Assembly: GCA_964217345.1 (NCBI GenBank)
Contig: CAXPJI010000008.1
Location: forward strand, 1-43,103
Length of the DNA stretch: 43,103 nt
Direction of reading: 5' to 3'
Origin: UBA3478 sp964217345
Lineage (GTDB): Bacteria; Bacteroidota; Bacteroidia; Flavobacteriales; Flavobacteriaceae
The notes under the pieces are model-generated. The model ran no database searches. It saw only the letters and a list, made by a program, of their open reading frames with translations, and had not been told where the DNA came from. Below, in pieces: positions 22,462 to 31,225 of the stretch. A program made the position numbers and the translations under genes. Within the stretch, counting starts at the first letter, position 1; each line of letters opens with the position of its first letter.

Positions 22462-23202
22462 ATGAATATCGTTTTCGCAGAATTTATCGGAACTTTTTTA
22501 ATGATGCTTCTAGGCCTAGGAGTCAATGCAAATGTTGCTCTTAAAGGAACTAAGGGATCTTACAGCAGTGCTAGCGCATGGGTACTCATCTGTGCCGGAT
22601 GGGCATTTGCAGTCTACATAGGAGTGGTAGTTGCTGGACCAATAAGTGGCGCTCACCTCAACCCAGCGGTTAGCTCGGCGCTTTTGGTTCAAGGGTCATT
22701 ATCTCTTACCGATTTCACACTATTTGTTCCGGCACAATTTGCGGGTGCTATGCTCGCAGCATTAGCAGTGTGGTTTATGTACCGAGATCACTTTGAGGCA
22801 ACCGATTGTCTTGAAACTAGGCGTGGGGTATTTTGCACCGCTCCTGAAGTGTACAGCGTAAGTCGAAATTTCTTCAGCGAATTCATTGGAGCCTTTGTAT
22901 TACTCTTTGCCATATTCCATATCACCGATCCTGAAGTGCTAGAAACCGGACAGAAACTAGGAATGGGTTCGTTAGGGGCACTACCAGTAGCGATATTCGT
23001 ATGGGGAATTGGGCTCAGCTTAGGAGGCACCACCGGCTACGCCATTAACCCTGCAAGAGATTTAGGGCCGAGATTAACCCATGCCTTACTTCCTATGAAG
23101 GAAAAGGCTGACGGCAACTGGTCGTATGCCTGGATACCGGTAGTTGCTCCAATTACAGGGGGAGTTTTTGCAGCACTATTGCACCAACTTCTGGCGAATT
23201 AA
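22462..23202 (+). CDS. glpF: Glycerol facilitator (MIP / aquaglyceroporin family)
   Basis: 246 aa with six transmembrane helices and both half-helix NPA boxes: SGAHLNPAVSSALL near residue 70 and YAINPARDLGPRLTH near 195. The Arg-Asp pair after the second NPA (NPARDLGPR) is characteristic of the glycerol-conducting GlpF branch rather than water-specific AqpZ. Starts 2 bases after glpK, so the two form an operon. Its TAA shares the palindrome TTAA with the stop of the convergent glycerophosphodiesterase gene (4-base overlap). Confidence 0.94.
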   Translation: MNIVFAEFIGTFLMMLLGLGVNANVALKGTKGSYSSASAWVLICAGWAFAVYIGVVVAGPISGAHLNPAVSSALLVQGSLSLTDFTLFVPAQFAGAMLAALAVWFMYRDHFEATDCLETRRGVFCTAPEVYSVSRNFFSEFIGAFVLLFAIFHITDPEVLETGQKLGMGSLGALPVAIFVWGIGLSLGGTTGYAINPARDLGPRLTHALLPMKEKADGNWSYAWIPVVAPITGGVFAALLHQLLAN

Positions 23203-23948
23203 AGCGCTCTGTCGGGATAATTGCAGAAAATCCCGTCAACGCCCATTGCTTTCATTTGAGCAATATCTTCTGCTTCATTGACTGTATAGGTATAAACCTT
23301 GAAGCCTTTCTCATGAATGGCGTCTACCGCTTCTTGAGTAAGATTTTTATACCAAGGGTTGATTGCAATTGCTCCTAACTTTTCGGCCATAGGGATGGCA
23401 TCTAATGGATCCTTTTCTGTAAGTATTGCGATAGCTACCTCTGGGTTCAGTTCTCGCATTTTTTCAAGCTCATCCCATCGAAATGACGAAATCACGAATT
23501 GATCTAAACTCCAGCCCTGGTGTAAACTGTAGTATTCAATAATTTGATTGACTTTCGCAGCAGTATTAGCCCCCTTAAGCTCTATGTTTAGAGAGATTCG
23601 ACCATTTACGGCCTTAAGCACATCTTGAAGTTTAGGTATTTTATAGCCTCCTTGAAGGGTTAAGGCCAACACCTCGGGCATGTATAGATCTTCTATTTCT
23701 CCGGCTCCATTAGTCAAATCATCTACGCGATCGTCATGAAATACAACAACCTCTCCAGAACGAATGCGAAACACATCTATCTCCACCATCGACACCCCTA
23801 AATCAATTGCTTTCTCCACTGATGCAATGGTATTTTCAGTGACATAACCCATTGCACCACGATGACCAATGACTAGAAAATCGTCTGAAGTATTCATCTG
23901 ACAAGAACTTAGAATCATTGCAATAGTAACTAAAATGCTTTTTCTCAT
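23199..23948 (-). CDS. Glycerophosphodiester phosphodiesterase lipoprotein
   Basis: 249 aa. The lipoprotein signal ends in ILSSC (Cys16). The GDPD TIM barrel shows IGHRGAMGYVTENT (catalytic His29/Arg30 and Glu38), MVEIDVF with the metal-binding Glu/Asp, VVFHDDRVDDLTNG with the second catalytic His, LNIELKG and the end motif GVDGIFCNYPD. It hydrolyses glycerophosphodiesters to glycerol-3-phosphate and an alcohol in the periplasm or at the surface, feeding the glp genes. It is the last gene of the maltose operon (ATGA overlap with the GH13 gene) and converges on glpF. Its placement links alpha-glucan and glycerol metabolism only by position. Confidence 0.93.
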   Translation of the reverse strand: MRKSILVTIAMILSSCQMNTSDDFLVIGHRGAMGYVTENTIASVEKAIDLGVSMVEIDVFRIRSGEVVVFHDDRVDDLTNGAGEIEDLYMPEVLALTLQGGYKIPKLQDVLKAVNGRISLNIELKGANTAAKVNQIIEYYSLHQGWSLDQFVISSFRWDELEKMRELNPEVAIAILTEKDPLDAIPMAEKLGAIAINPWYKNLTQEAVDAIHEKGFKVYTYTVNEAEDIAQMKAMGVDGIFCNYPDRAL

Positions 23949-25810
23949 GGCTTCAATTGTATTAATAAAAAGGAGCGAGGTTGAACTCTTATAAGTTCTG
24001 ATATCGAGGACTCAACCTCATTGATGGGATCGTAATAACGATCATAACCCTGTAACTCCTTGTAATCTGAGAGGTCGATTTGACGATCCTCCTCGTTCTT
24101 ATTCAAAAATAGGACAAGCTTTTCATTTTCAAAAAACCTTGAGATCACATAAACCCCATCATTCGGGGCATAATGCAAGGTCTCACCAAACCTCATCGCC
24201 TCTGACCGGTTTCTAAATTGAAATAATTTGGTAAATAAGTTTTGGGTTGCCCTCTGCTCGGCAGTTAAACCCACCTTGCTAAAGGCATTGATTTCATCCC
24301 CTGGCCACCCTCCAGAAAAATCAGTACGGATCAATCCATGATCATGGGGCTTAGCCGTATTTTGCATGAGGATCTCTGTACCGTAATAGAGTTGTGGAGT
24401 TCGAGGCGCCATAGCCAGTAGGGCTAGTGCCATATGATGAAGATTAATATCTTCACTAAGCTGAGTATAAATACGATCCATGTCGTGATTATCACCCATG
24501 AAAACTAATGCCTTAGGATTCGGATAATAGAAATCATTCGACAAGGCAGTATACCATTCAATGAGTCCCTTATCCCAAGATTCTTGATTGGTGAGGGCAT
24601 CTACCAATGCTTTTTGTAAGGGGAAATCAAAGACCGAAGGCAAATTTGATTCATAACCATCCGCATTGGGCGCTGACTGTTGCCAATATCCGACCCTGAG
24701 GGGATTATAACTCCACTCTTCGCCTACAATGGTAAACTTCGGATACTGGGTTTGAATCGCCTGTGCCCACTCAGCCATAAAGGTAGGATCGTTGTAAGGA
24801 TAAGTATCTTGACGAATTCCTCCCAAGCCAAGGGTCTCTATCCACCATAGACTATTTTGAATGAGATATCGGGCCATAAAAGGATTGCGATGATTCAGGT
24901 CGGGCATAGCAGACACAAACCATCCTTGAAGCATTCCGTCCTTATCTTTCTGAGCAGCATAAGGATCTTGTATCGCAGTTCTACGGTGGTTCGAAAAAGA
25001 AATTTCACCCGAGGTTAAAAATGTCTCTTGCCCATTAATCCAGTCTGAAAAGGGCAAATCACTCATCCACCAGTGATTTGACCCACAATGGTTATTGACT
25101 TGATCCATGATCAACTTCATCTTGCGATTTCTTAGCTCATCAGCTAAAAGACGATACTCCTGAAGAGAACCAAATCTCGGATCAACTTTATAAAAATCGG
25201 TAATCGCATAGCCGTGATACGACTGCTCGGCCATATCGTTCATCAGTAAGGGACTCGACCAAACGGTGGTCATTCCGAGATCATTGAGATAAGGAATAGC
25301 CTTAATAATGCCGGCAATATCACCGCCATGACGCTTATAATCATGCGATCGATCAACCGTTTGTTCTTTCAATCCAGGAACGCTATCGTTAGACTCATCC
25401 CCATTGACAAAACGGTCAGGTGTAATTAGGTAAATCGCATCTCCAGAATTAAAACCTTCGATTTTATCAGAACCAAATTCTAATTTGCGCAGCTCATATT
25501 CATGTTCGAATCTTGAGGTGTCGTTCGAGAACTCAAAGACAAGCTTCTCAGGTTTCTTTACCGAAGAAAGATCTAGATCTATGAAAAGATAATTCGGACT
25601 ATCTGCCTGATGAACTTTTTTAATCAACTGATTTCGACCCTTTTTCAGCTTTACCTGAAAGGCACCTATATCATCGGCTTTAATCAGTAATTGCAATTCA
25701 GAATTAGCCATCCCTACCCACCAATTGGGCGGCTCGACACGAATATCTTGGGCCTTTGCAAACCAAAAGGTAAACAGAAAAAGACCTAAGATTATTCTGA
25801 ATTTACGCAT
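23945..25810 (-). CDS. Secreted GH13 alpha-amylase family enzyme (neopullulanase / cyclomaltodextrinase, SusA-like)
   Basis: 621 aa. A signal peptide (cleavage after AKA, residue 20) and an N-terminal Ig-like domain (about 22-110, as in cyclomaltodextrinases) precede the (beta/alpha)8 domain. Catalytic residues: nucleophile Asp335 (GIRQDTYPY), acid/base Glu364 (IVGEEWSYN), stabiliser Asp443 (FMGDNHDMDR); the conserved region I is MDQVNNHCG. A C-terminal beta-domain follows (LVLFLNKNEEDRQIDLSDY). It hydrolyses alpha-1,4-glucans or cyclodextrins to maltose outside the cytoplasm. It is coupled to the GH65 phosphorylase (2-base gap) and to the GDPD gene (ATGA). Confidence 0.93.
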   Translation of the reverse strand: MRKFRIILGLFLFTFWFAKAQDIRVEPPNWWVGMANSELQLLIKADDIGAFQVKLKKGRNQLIKKVHQADSPNYLFIDLDLSSVKKPEKLVFEFSNDTSRFEHEYELRKLEFGSDKIEGFNSGDAIYLITPDRFVNGDESNDSVPGLKEQTVDRSHDYKRHGGDIAGIIKAIPYLNDLGMTTVWSSPLLMNDMAEQSYHGYAITDFYKVDPRFGSLQEYRLLADELRNRKMKLIMDQVNNHCGSNHWWMSDLPFSDWINGQETFLTSGEISFSNHRRTAIQDPYAAQKDKDGMLQGWFVSAMPDLNHRNPFMARYLIQNSLWWIETLGLGGIRQDTYPYNDPTFMAEWAQAIQTQYPKFTIVGEEWSYNPLRVGYWQQSAPNADGYESNLPSVFDFPLQKALVDALTNQESWDKGLIEWYTALSNDFYYPNPKALVFMGDNHDMDRIYTQLSEDINLHHMALALLAMAPRTPQLYYGTEILMQNTAKPHDHGLIRTDFSGGWPGDEINAFSKVGLTAEQRATQNLFTKLFQFRNRSEAMRFGETLHYAPNDGVYVISRFFENEKLVLFLNKNEEDRQIDLSDYKELQGYDRYYDPINEVESSISELIRVQPRSFLLIQLKP

Positions 25811-25812
25811 GA

Positions 25813-28125
25813 TTATAAGCTATAGGTATATCTCGTATCAGGTTGTAATTCGATTCGCTCACCCTTAATTCGGATACTCATCGGTAATTCGGCAGATCGC
25901 AGTGTGAAGCTCGCTGCTTTCTTTGAAACCTCAACCTCAATAGTTCTTGATCTAAATGTGATCGAAAATTTATAGCTATTCCACTCCTGAGGAATCTGAG
26001 GATTAAAGTGAATCTTATCTTCAATCAATCGAAGCCCAGCAAAACCTTCAATAATACTTAACCATGTACCCGCCATAGAGGTGATATGTAAGCCCTGATG
26101 AACCTCCTTGTTGTAATCGTCTAGATCTAGTCTTGAAGTTCTGAGGTACAGTTGATACGCCTGATCCATACGACCAAGCTTGGCCGCCTGAATGCTGTGA
26201 ATACATGGAGAAAGTGACGATTCGTGAACGGTTAAAGGCTCGTAAAAGTCAAAGTGTTTCTCTAATTGTTCTACTGAAAAATGATCTTCAAAGAAATAGA
26301 ATCCTTGAAGCACATCTGCTTGTTTGATATAAGGCGATCGTAAAATACGGTCCCAGGACCACTTTTGATTGATCGGACGATCATTGAGTCCTAACTCACT
26401 AACCGGTTTTAAAACCTTATCTAAGAACCCATCTTGTTGTAAAAACACCTCTTTAGACTCACTGTACGGGAAGTACATATTTTCTGCAATCTCCTCCCAC
26501 TTCGAAAGCTCGTTGTTGGTCAGTTTGGTTACTCCGATGACTCGCTGATAATCCTCTGGATATCCGTCTTGAACCTTCTCTACTTGTCTCTTGGTATATT
26601 GTAGACACCACTTTGCAATGTAATTGGTATACCAGTTATTATTGACATTGTTTTCGTATTCGTTTGGCCCAGTAACACCGAGCATTACGTACGCCTTCTT
26701 GTCTTCTGAGTAGTTGACGCGCTGCTTCCAAAATCTTGCAATCGCGATCAGTACCTCAAGTCCCATTTCTGGGATATAACTATAATCACCCGTGAATCTT
26801 ACATAGTTAAAGATCGCAAAGGCAATCGCCCCATTTCTATGGATTTCCTCGAAGGTAATTTCCCATTCGTTATGACACTCTTCTCCGTTCATGGTTACCA
26901 TGGGATACAAAGCTGCTCCACCCGTAAAGCCCAACATCTTGGCATTAGCAATTGCCTTATCAAGTTGTCGGTATCGGTAGGCAAGAAGGTTTCTAGCCAC
27001 CTCTTCACTCTTGGTTACCATGTAAAAAGGCAAACAATAAGCTTCAGTGTCCCAATAGGTACTTCCGCCGTATTTCTCACCCGTAAAGCCTTTAGGCCCA
27101 ATGTTCAAATCAGGGTCTTTACCAAGGTAGGTCTGGTTCAAATGAAAGATATTATAACGAATACCTTGTTGTGCTTTGACGTCTCCTTTAATCTCAATAT
27201 CTGAACGCTCCCAGATTTCGGCCCATGATGACTTTTGAAGATCAAGAAGCCCTGTAAACCCGAATCCACTTGCTTTATCTAGGGCTTCATTAGCTGCGGT
27301 AACTAAGTTTTCTTTAGCGTGATATCTAGAGACTGTATATCCTCCAAACTTCGTTAGTCTTGCTGTTTGACCCGAATTTACACGGGTAACATAATGAATC
27401 GAAACCTTAGAATCTGAACATTCCTCACCCGCCGGCTTGATTGCACGCTGATCAACTTCTAAATTCGATTGCATGAAGGTGCAAGTGTAGAATTTTGTCT
27501 TATTGGTGTGTGCTTCAATGAAGGCACGATTTCCTTTTTGAGTAACTTCGGTAGTCGACCAGAAAGCGTCGTCCCAATTGCTATCTCTGTTTTTAATACC
27601 GCTATCGATATAGGGACGAATCTCTAAATCAATTCCATCCTTAAGTGGCGTGATCTCATAAGAAATAGCTCCAACTTCATCTAAAGCAAGACTTAAAAAA
27701 CGTGTTGATTTTACTTGAACATGAGCCCCACTATTTAAGATGACCTCAAAGGTTCTGCAATACCAACCCTCTTTCATATTCAACTCACGGCGAAAATTCA
27801 AAACCTCAGCGGCAGCCGCAATATCTAGCTCTTCACCTGATATCAACACTTCAATACCGATCCAATTCGGAGCATTCAATACCTTTGCAAAATATTCTGG
27901 GTATCCATTCTTCCACCATCCTACTTTGGTCTTGTCTGGATAGTAAACCCCAGCTATATAACTCCCTTGAAACGTATCCTTACTGTAATTCTCTTCGAAA
28001 TTGGCACGTTGGCCCATAGCCCCGTTACCCAGACTAAAAAGACTCTCTGCAGAAACTACAGTTTCAGGGCTGTACTTCGATTCTATAATCGACCACTCAT
28101 TGGCCTCTACTAAGCTTTGATTCAT
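25813..28125 (-). CDS. mapA: GH65 disaccharide phosphorylase, probably maltose phosphorylase
   Basis: 770 aa, usual for GH65. The N-terminal beta-sandwich contains SLFSLGNGAMGQRANFEE (28-45). The (alpha/alpha)6 barrel contains EKYGGSTYWDTEAYCLPFY (350-368), NEWEITFEEIHRNGAIA (419-435) and the general acid Glu489 in TGPNEYENN, as in Lactobacillus maltose phosphorylase. It splits maltose with phosphate to glucose and beta-glucose-1-phosphate in the cytoplasm; there is no signal peptide. The adjacent beta-phosphoglucomutase (3 bases upstream) converts its product, strongly supporting an inverting phosphorylase. Trehalose or kojibiose phosphorylase are alternatives; the GH13 amylase favours maltose. 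Confidence 0.9.
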   Translation of the reverse strand: MNQSLVEANEWSIIESKYSPETVVSAESLFSLGNGAMGQRANFEENYSKDTFQGSYIAGVYYPDKTKVGWWKNGYPEYFAKVLNAPNWIGIEVLISGEELDIAAAAEVLNFRRELNMKEGWYCRTFEVILNSGAHVQVKSTRFLSLALDEVGAISYEITPLKDGIDLEIRPYIDSGIKNRDSNWDDAFWSTTEVTQKGNRAFIEAHTNKTKFYTCTFMQSNLEVDQRAIKPAGEECSDSKVSIHYVTRVNSGQTARLTKFGGYTVSRYHAKENLVTAANEALDKASGFGFTGLLDLQKSSWAEIWERSDIEIKGDVKAQQGIRYNIFHLNQTYLGKDPDLNIGPKGFTGEKYGGSTYWDTEAYCLPFYMVTKSEEVARNLLAYRYRQLDKAIANAKMLGFTGGAALYPMVTMNGEECHNEWEITFEEIHRNGAIAFAIFNYVRFTGDYSYIPEMGLEVLIAIARFWKQRVNYSEDKKAYVMLGVTGPNEYENNVNNNWYTNYIAKWCLQYTKRQVEKVQDGYPEDYQRVIGVTKLTNNELSKWEEIAENMYFPYSESKEVFLQQDGFLDKVLKPVSELGLNDRPINQKWSWDRILRSPYIKQADVLQGFYFFEDHFSVEQLEKHFDFYEPLTVHESSLSPCIHSIQAAKLGRMDQAYQLYLRTSRLDLDDYNKEVHQGLHITSMAGTWLSIIEGFAGLRLIEDKIHFNPQIPQEWNSYKFSITFRSRTIEVEVSKKAASFTLRSAELPMSIRIKGERIELQPDTRYTYSL

Positions 28126-28128
28126 CTA

Positions 28129-28791
28129 TTATCTATCAATTAATTGATCTAAAAATGGAAGGGTTAACTCGGTAAAATCTTTCACGACATGTTTGGCATG
28201 CTGCAATGTCTCGGCGTCTCCAACACCAATACTATACATACCGGCTCGATTAGCCGCCTCAACTCCAGCAATGGCATCTTCAAAAACTACTGAATGCTCA
28301 GATGATACATTCAATCCGCTTGCAGCCTTAATAAAAACTTCTGGATCTGGTTTCGCTCTAGATACCTTATTACCATCTATGATTACCTCAAAATAAGAAG
28401 TCAGATCAACACGATCGAGAATTAAAGTGGCGTTCTTACTTGCAGAACCTAAGGCTACCCCTTGATCTCTATCTCTGAGGTGGTCTAAAACTTTTTTAAC
28501 GTCTACGAGAATTTCATCCTCAGTCATGTCTTGAATGAGGTTCAGGTAGTCTTCATTTTTTTCGTGCATCCACTGATTAAAATCAGACTCTGAGGCACTG
28601 ATTCCTCCACTTTGCAGCAGTAATTCGAGGCTCTTTTGACGGCTTACTCCTTTAAACTTCTCGTTTTCTGTTTCATCGAAAAAGATCCCTAGACGATCGG
28701 CCAATTTTTTCCAAGCCAAGTAATGGTATTTGGCAGTATCTACAATTACCCCGTCAAGATCAAAGATGAAAGCGTTGCGACCACTTCTCAT
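28129..28791 (-). CDS. pgmB: Beta-phosphoglucomutase
   Basis: 220 aa HAD-superfamily enzyme. Motif I is FDLDGVIVD (nucleophile Asp and acid/base Asp two residues later); the cap domain carries KFKGVSRQKSLELLL, the substrate-specificity loop of beta-PGM. Then come ALGSASKNATLIL (motif II Ser), SRAKPDPEVFIKAA (motif III Lys) and VVFEDAIAGVEAANRAGM (motif IV). It interconverts beta-glucose-1-phosphate and glucose-6-phosphate, directly using the GH65 product. Located between the symporter (48 bases upstream) and mapA (3 bases downstream). Confidence 0.95.
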   Translation of the reverse strand: MRSGRNAFIFDLDGVIVDTAKYHYLAWKKLADRLGIFFDETENEKFKGVSRQKSLELLLQSGGISASESDFNQWMHEKNEDYLNLIQDMTEDEILVDVKKVLDHLRDRDQGVALGSASKNATLILDRVDLTSYFEVIIDGNKVSRAKPDPEVFIKAASGLNVSSEHSVVFEDAIAGVEAANRAGMYSIGVGDAETLQHAKHVVKDFTELTLPFLDQLIDR

Positions 28792-28839
28792 ACCCTTGTT
28801 TTTATCGGGACAAATGTAATCAAGATAAAGCTATTCGAC

Positions 28840-30516
28840 CTACCTAAAATAATACCACAAGAACAGAACCACTAGAATAATTGCTATGGTTAAGTAGCGT
28901 TCAATAGGCTGTGTTTTTTGCTCTGCAGAGGTAACCGCCCCACGCTCGTAAACTAAACCTGCTTCCACTTCTTTGGCAGTAGATGCGTTTGAAAGACTAA
29001 CTAGGACCATGACGGCAATACTAACGACAAAAAGGAAAATGGCATAATGCAAGAAATTCATCGTAACCAGTGTGTCAATCATTCCACCTTCAGCCAACTG
29101 TAAGCCACCTTCTTGAGTCATGTATTCTAAAACTAGACGAGACATTCCTAAAAAGAAGCCGGTCCAAAGTGCAGCTACTGCACCCTTTGCATTAATCTTC
29201 TTGTAGAAAATACCTAATAAGAAGGCTGCCGCGATCGGAGGTGAAACATAGGCTTGTACACTCTGTAGATATCTGTAGATTCCGCCACCCTCAGTCAGTT
29301 TTTGCATAAATGGAATCCATGCTAAACCAACAATCACAAGAATCACAGTAGCAATTCGACCTACCATTACAAGCTGTTTCTCACTTGCCTCTGGCTTCCA
29401 TTGTTTATAGAAGTCAAAGGTGAAAAGTGTTGAGGTACTGTTAAACACAGAAGACAACGAACTCATCAGCGCTGCTAGGAATCCTGCCACAACAAGACCT
29501 CTAAAACCAACAGGGAGAACTCTTAAAATTAGTGCCGGCAATGCAGCATCTGTCGTTGTGCGAACCTCTCCCGTAATTGGGTTCGTAACTGTAAATAAAT
29601 CTGGATACGAAGTCACTGATAGTGCGTATGCAATGATACCAGGGAAAATGAAAATAAATAAAGGAAGTAACTTTAAGAAAGAACCAAAAATAGTTCCTTT
29701 TCTCGCTGTTGATATGTCCTTAGCAGATAATACACGCTGAACAATAAATTGATCCGTACACCAGTACCAAATACCTAAAATAGGAGCTCCTAAAAGCACC
29801 CCTGTCCATGGGTACTCTTTATTTCTCCACAAACTCATAAACGTATCGGCATCTGGCGAATTCGCCTGTATTGCAGCGGTCACCTCTGACCATCCTCCTA
29901 TGGCATCTAATCCGAAATAGGTCGCCGCTAAACCACCCAAAATAAAAATGATTGCCTGAACCATATCTGTATAGATAACCGCCTTAAGACCTCCAAAAAC
30001 GGTGTACAGACCCGTTGCAATTACCGTAATCAATGCCCCTGTCCAGAAGGGAATACCCAACAATACTTCGAATACTAATGCCCCTGCGAAAATGGTGAAT
30101 GATATTTTGGTGAGAACGTACGAAATGATAGAAACCACAGAGAGATAAGTCCTTGCTCCTTTGTTGTATCGACGCTCTAAAAATTCAGGCATCGTAAATA
30201 CTCCACTCTTAATATAGAAAGGGACAAACACCCATCCTAAAAGGAGTAAGATAAGTGAGGCTAAAATTTCAAATTGAGCTTCAGGGAAGGCTCCTCTTGC
30301 TCCTGAACCAGAAAGCCCAATAAGGTGTTCAGAACCGATATTACTGGCGAAAAGCGAAGCTCCAATGGCAAACCACCCCAGATCTCGGCCTCCTAGAAAA
30401 TAACTAGAGGCATCCGCTCCCGCCTTTTCTTTTTTTGTAACGAACCAAGCAATTCCAAAAATTAATAAGAAATAAGCAGCGATTACAGTGAAATCTATAG
30501 CTCCTAGGGTTTCCAT
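28840..30516 (-). CDS. Sodium/sugar symporter, SSS (SGLT) family
   Basis: 558 aa, 13-14 transmembrane helices. SSS features are clear: a first helix then SSYFLGGRDLGWFAIGASLFASNIGSEHLIG (long SSS-type stretch at residues about 38-68), ERRYNKGARTYLSVVSIISY, the central GLKAVIYTDMVQAIIFILGG, and AALMSSLSSVFNSTSTLF (Na+ site Ser/Thr). It imports a sugar with Na+ across the inner membrane. As first gene of the pgmB-mapA-GH13 unit it is likely a maltose or glucose importer. Upstream, no clear promoter is seen on this strand within the 64-base gap to the divergent secreted protein gene. Confidence 0.93.
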   Translation of the reverse strand: METLGAIDFTVIAAYFLLIFGIAWFVTKKEKAGADASSYFLGGRDLGWFAIGASLFASNIGSEHLIGLSGSGARGAFPEAQFEILASLILLLLGWVFVPFYIKSGVFTMPEFLERRYNKGARTYLSVVSIISYVLTKISFTIFAGALVFEVLLGIPFWTGALITVIATGLYTVFGGLKAVIYTDMVQAIIFILGGLAATYFGLDAIGGWSEVTAAIQANSPDADTFMSLWRNKEYPWTGVLLGAPILGIWYWCTDQFIVQRVLSAKDISTARKGTIFGSFLKLLPLFIFIFPGIIAYALSVTSYPDLFTVTNPITGEVRTTTDAALPALILRVLPVGFRGLVVAGFLAALMSSLSSVFNSTSTLFTFDFYKQWKPEASEKQLVMVGRIATVILVIVGLAWIPFMQKLTEGGGIYRYLQSVQAYVSPPIAAAFLLGIFYKKINAKGAVAALWTGFFLGMSRLVLEYMTQEGGLQLAEGGMIDTLVTMNFLHYAIFLFVVSIAVMVLVSLSNASTAKEVEAGLVYERGAVTSAEQKTQPIERYLTIAIILVVLFLWYYFR

Positions 30517-30536
30517 AAAGTTGTCATTATGATTAG

Positions 30537-30544
30537 TAACTTTG
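30537..30544 (+). promoter_or_regulatory. Candidate -7 box (TAACTTTG) of the secreted-protein gene
   Basis: TAACTTTG matches TAnnTTTG and lies 36 bases before the GTG proposed as start at 30581. The nearest TTG upstream (30521-30523) is only 13 bases away, closer than usual. Confidence 0.4.
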
Positions 30545-30580
30545 CAATTTAGACCTTTTTTGGAATTAACACGGAGTGTT

Positions 30581-31225
30581 GTGGTAAAGCAATTGTTTTT
30601 TGTCGGATTTGTGATTCTGAGCTTGAATCTTCAAGCTCAAATCGGGGATTTGCCAAAGGCTAGGCCCATCATTAAAGGACAAAATCCCAATCTAGGAGTT
30701 AAAAATGACTCGAAAGGAACGCTACTCAGAATGCCTTCTGTACTTGACAGCAGCCTCACAAAACCAAAATCAGGACCTCAGCTCATCGATCAATCGAACC
30801 TCAAAGATGCAGGTTTTGATTTAGTCATTGATCCCAAAATCGCACTGGCAGAAAATGGAAATACCAATCTCGCCAGAGGAGATATGTATCTCGGTGATGT
30901 CAAAACCTCTGCAGACAACGTAGGGATCGCTATAAGAGATCACGGAGAAATTGACGGGGATCGCGTACTCATTCTTGTCAATGAAGTCGTCGTTGAGTAC
31001 AATGCCTTACTAAGCGGACGTTTTCAAAAGCTTAATGTGGCATTAAAAGAAGGCTTTAACACCATCGAATTCAGAGCACTAAATCAAGGATACGCTGGCC
31101 TAAACACCGCCCAATTATTGGTGTTGGATGACAAAGGCGAAGCAATTAAAAACCAAAGTTGGTATCTAGCCACCGGTTCTACAGCGAAAATTATTGTTGT
31201 TAAGACACCAACTCTAGAAGACTAG
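30581..31225 (+). CDS. Secreted beta-rich protein of unknown function (conserved in flavobacteria)
   Basis: 214 aa from GTG 30581, chosen because it puts a clean signal peptide at the N-terminus (KQLFFVGFVILSLNLQAQ), has GGAG 4 bases upstream and lies downstream of a TAnnTTTG box; a TTG at 30542 would overlap that box. After a Pro/Lys-rich linker (about 20-75) there is a compact beta domain (about 95-210): GDMYLGDVKTSADNVGIAIRD, DRVLILVNEVVVEYN, FQKLNVALKEGFNTIEFRAL, NTAQLLVLDDKG and the end SWYLATGSTAKIIVVKT. I recognise the pattern as a family seen in flavobacteria but know no function. It could be a surface or polysaccharide-binding module. Its stop shares CTAG with the convergent penicillin acylase gene. 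Confidence 0.75.
   Translation: MVKQLFFVGFVILSLNLQAQIGDLPKARPIIKGQNPNLGVKNDSKGTLLRMPSVLDSSLTKPKSGPQLIDQSNLKDAGFDLVIDPKIALAENGNTNLARGDMYLGDVKTSADNVGIAIRDHGEIDGDRVLILVNEVVVEYNALLSGRFQKLNVALKEGFNTIEFRALNQGYAGLNTAQLLVLDDKGEAIKNQSWYLATGSTAKIIVVKTPTLED

Noticed and set aside
26839..27204. Plus-strand frame of 121 codons inside the GH65 gene
   Set aside because: Antisense shadow of mapA; composition without domain features.
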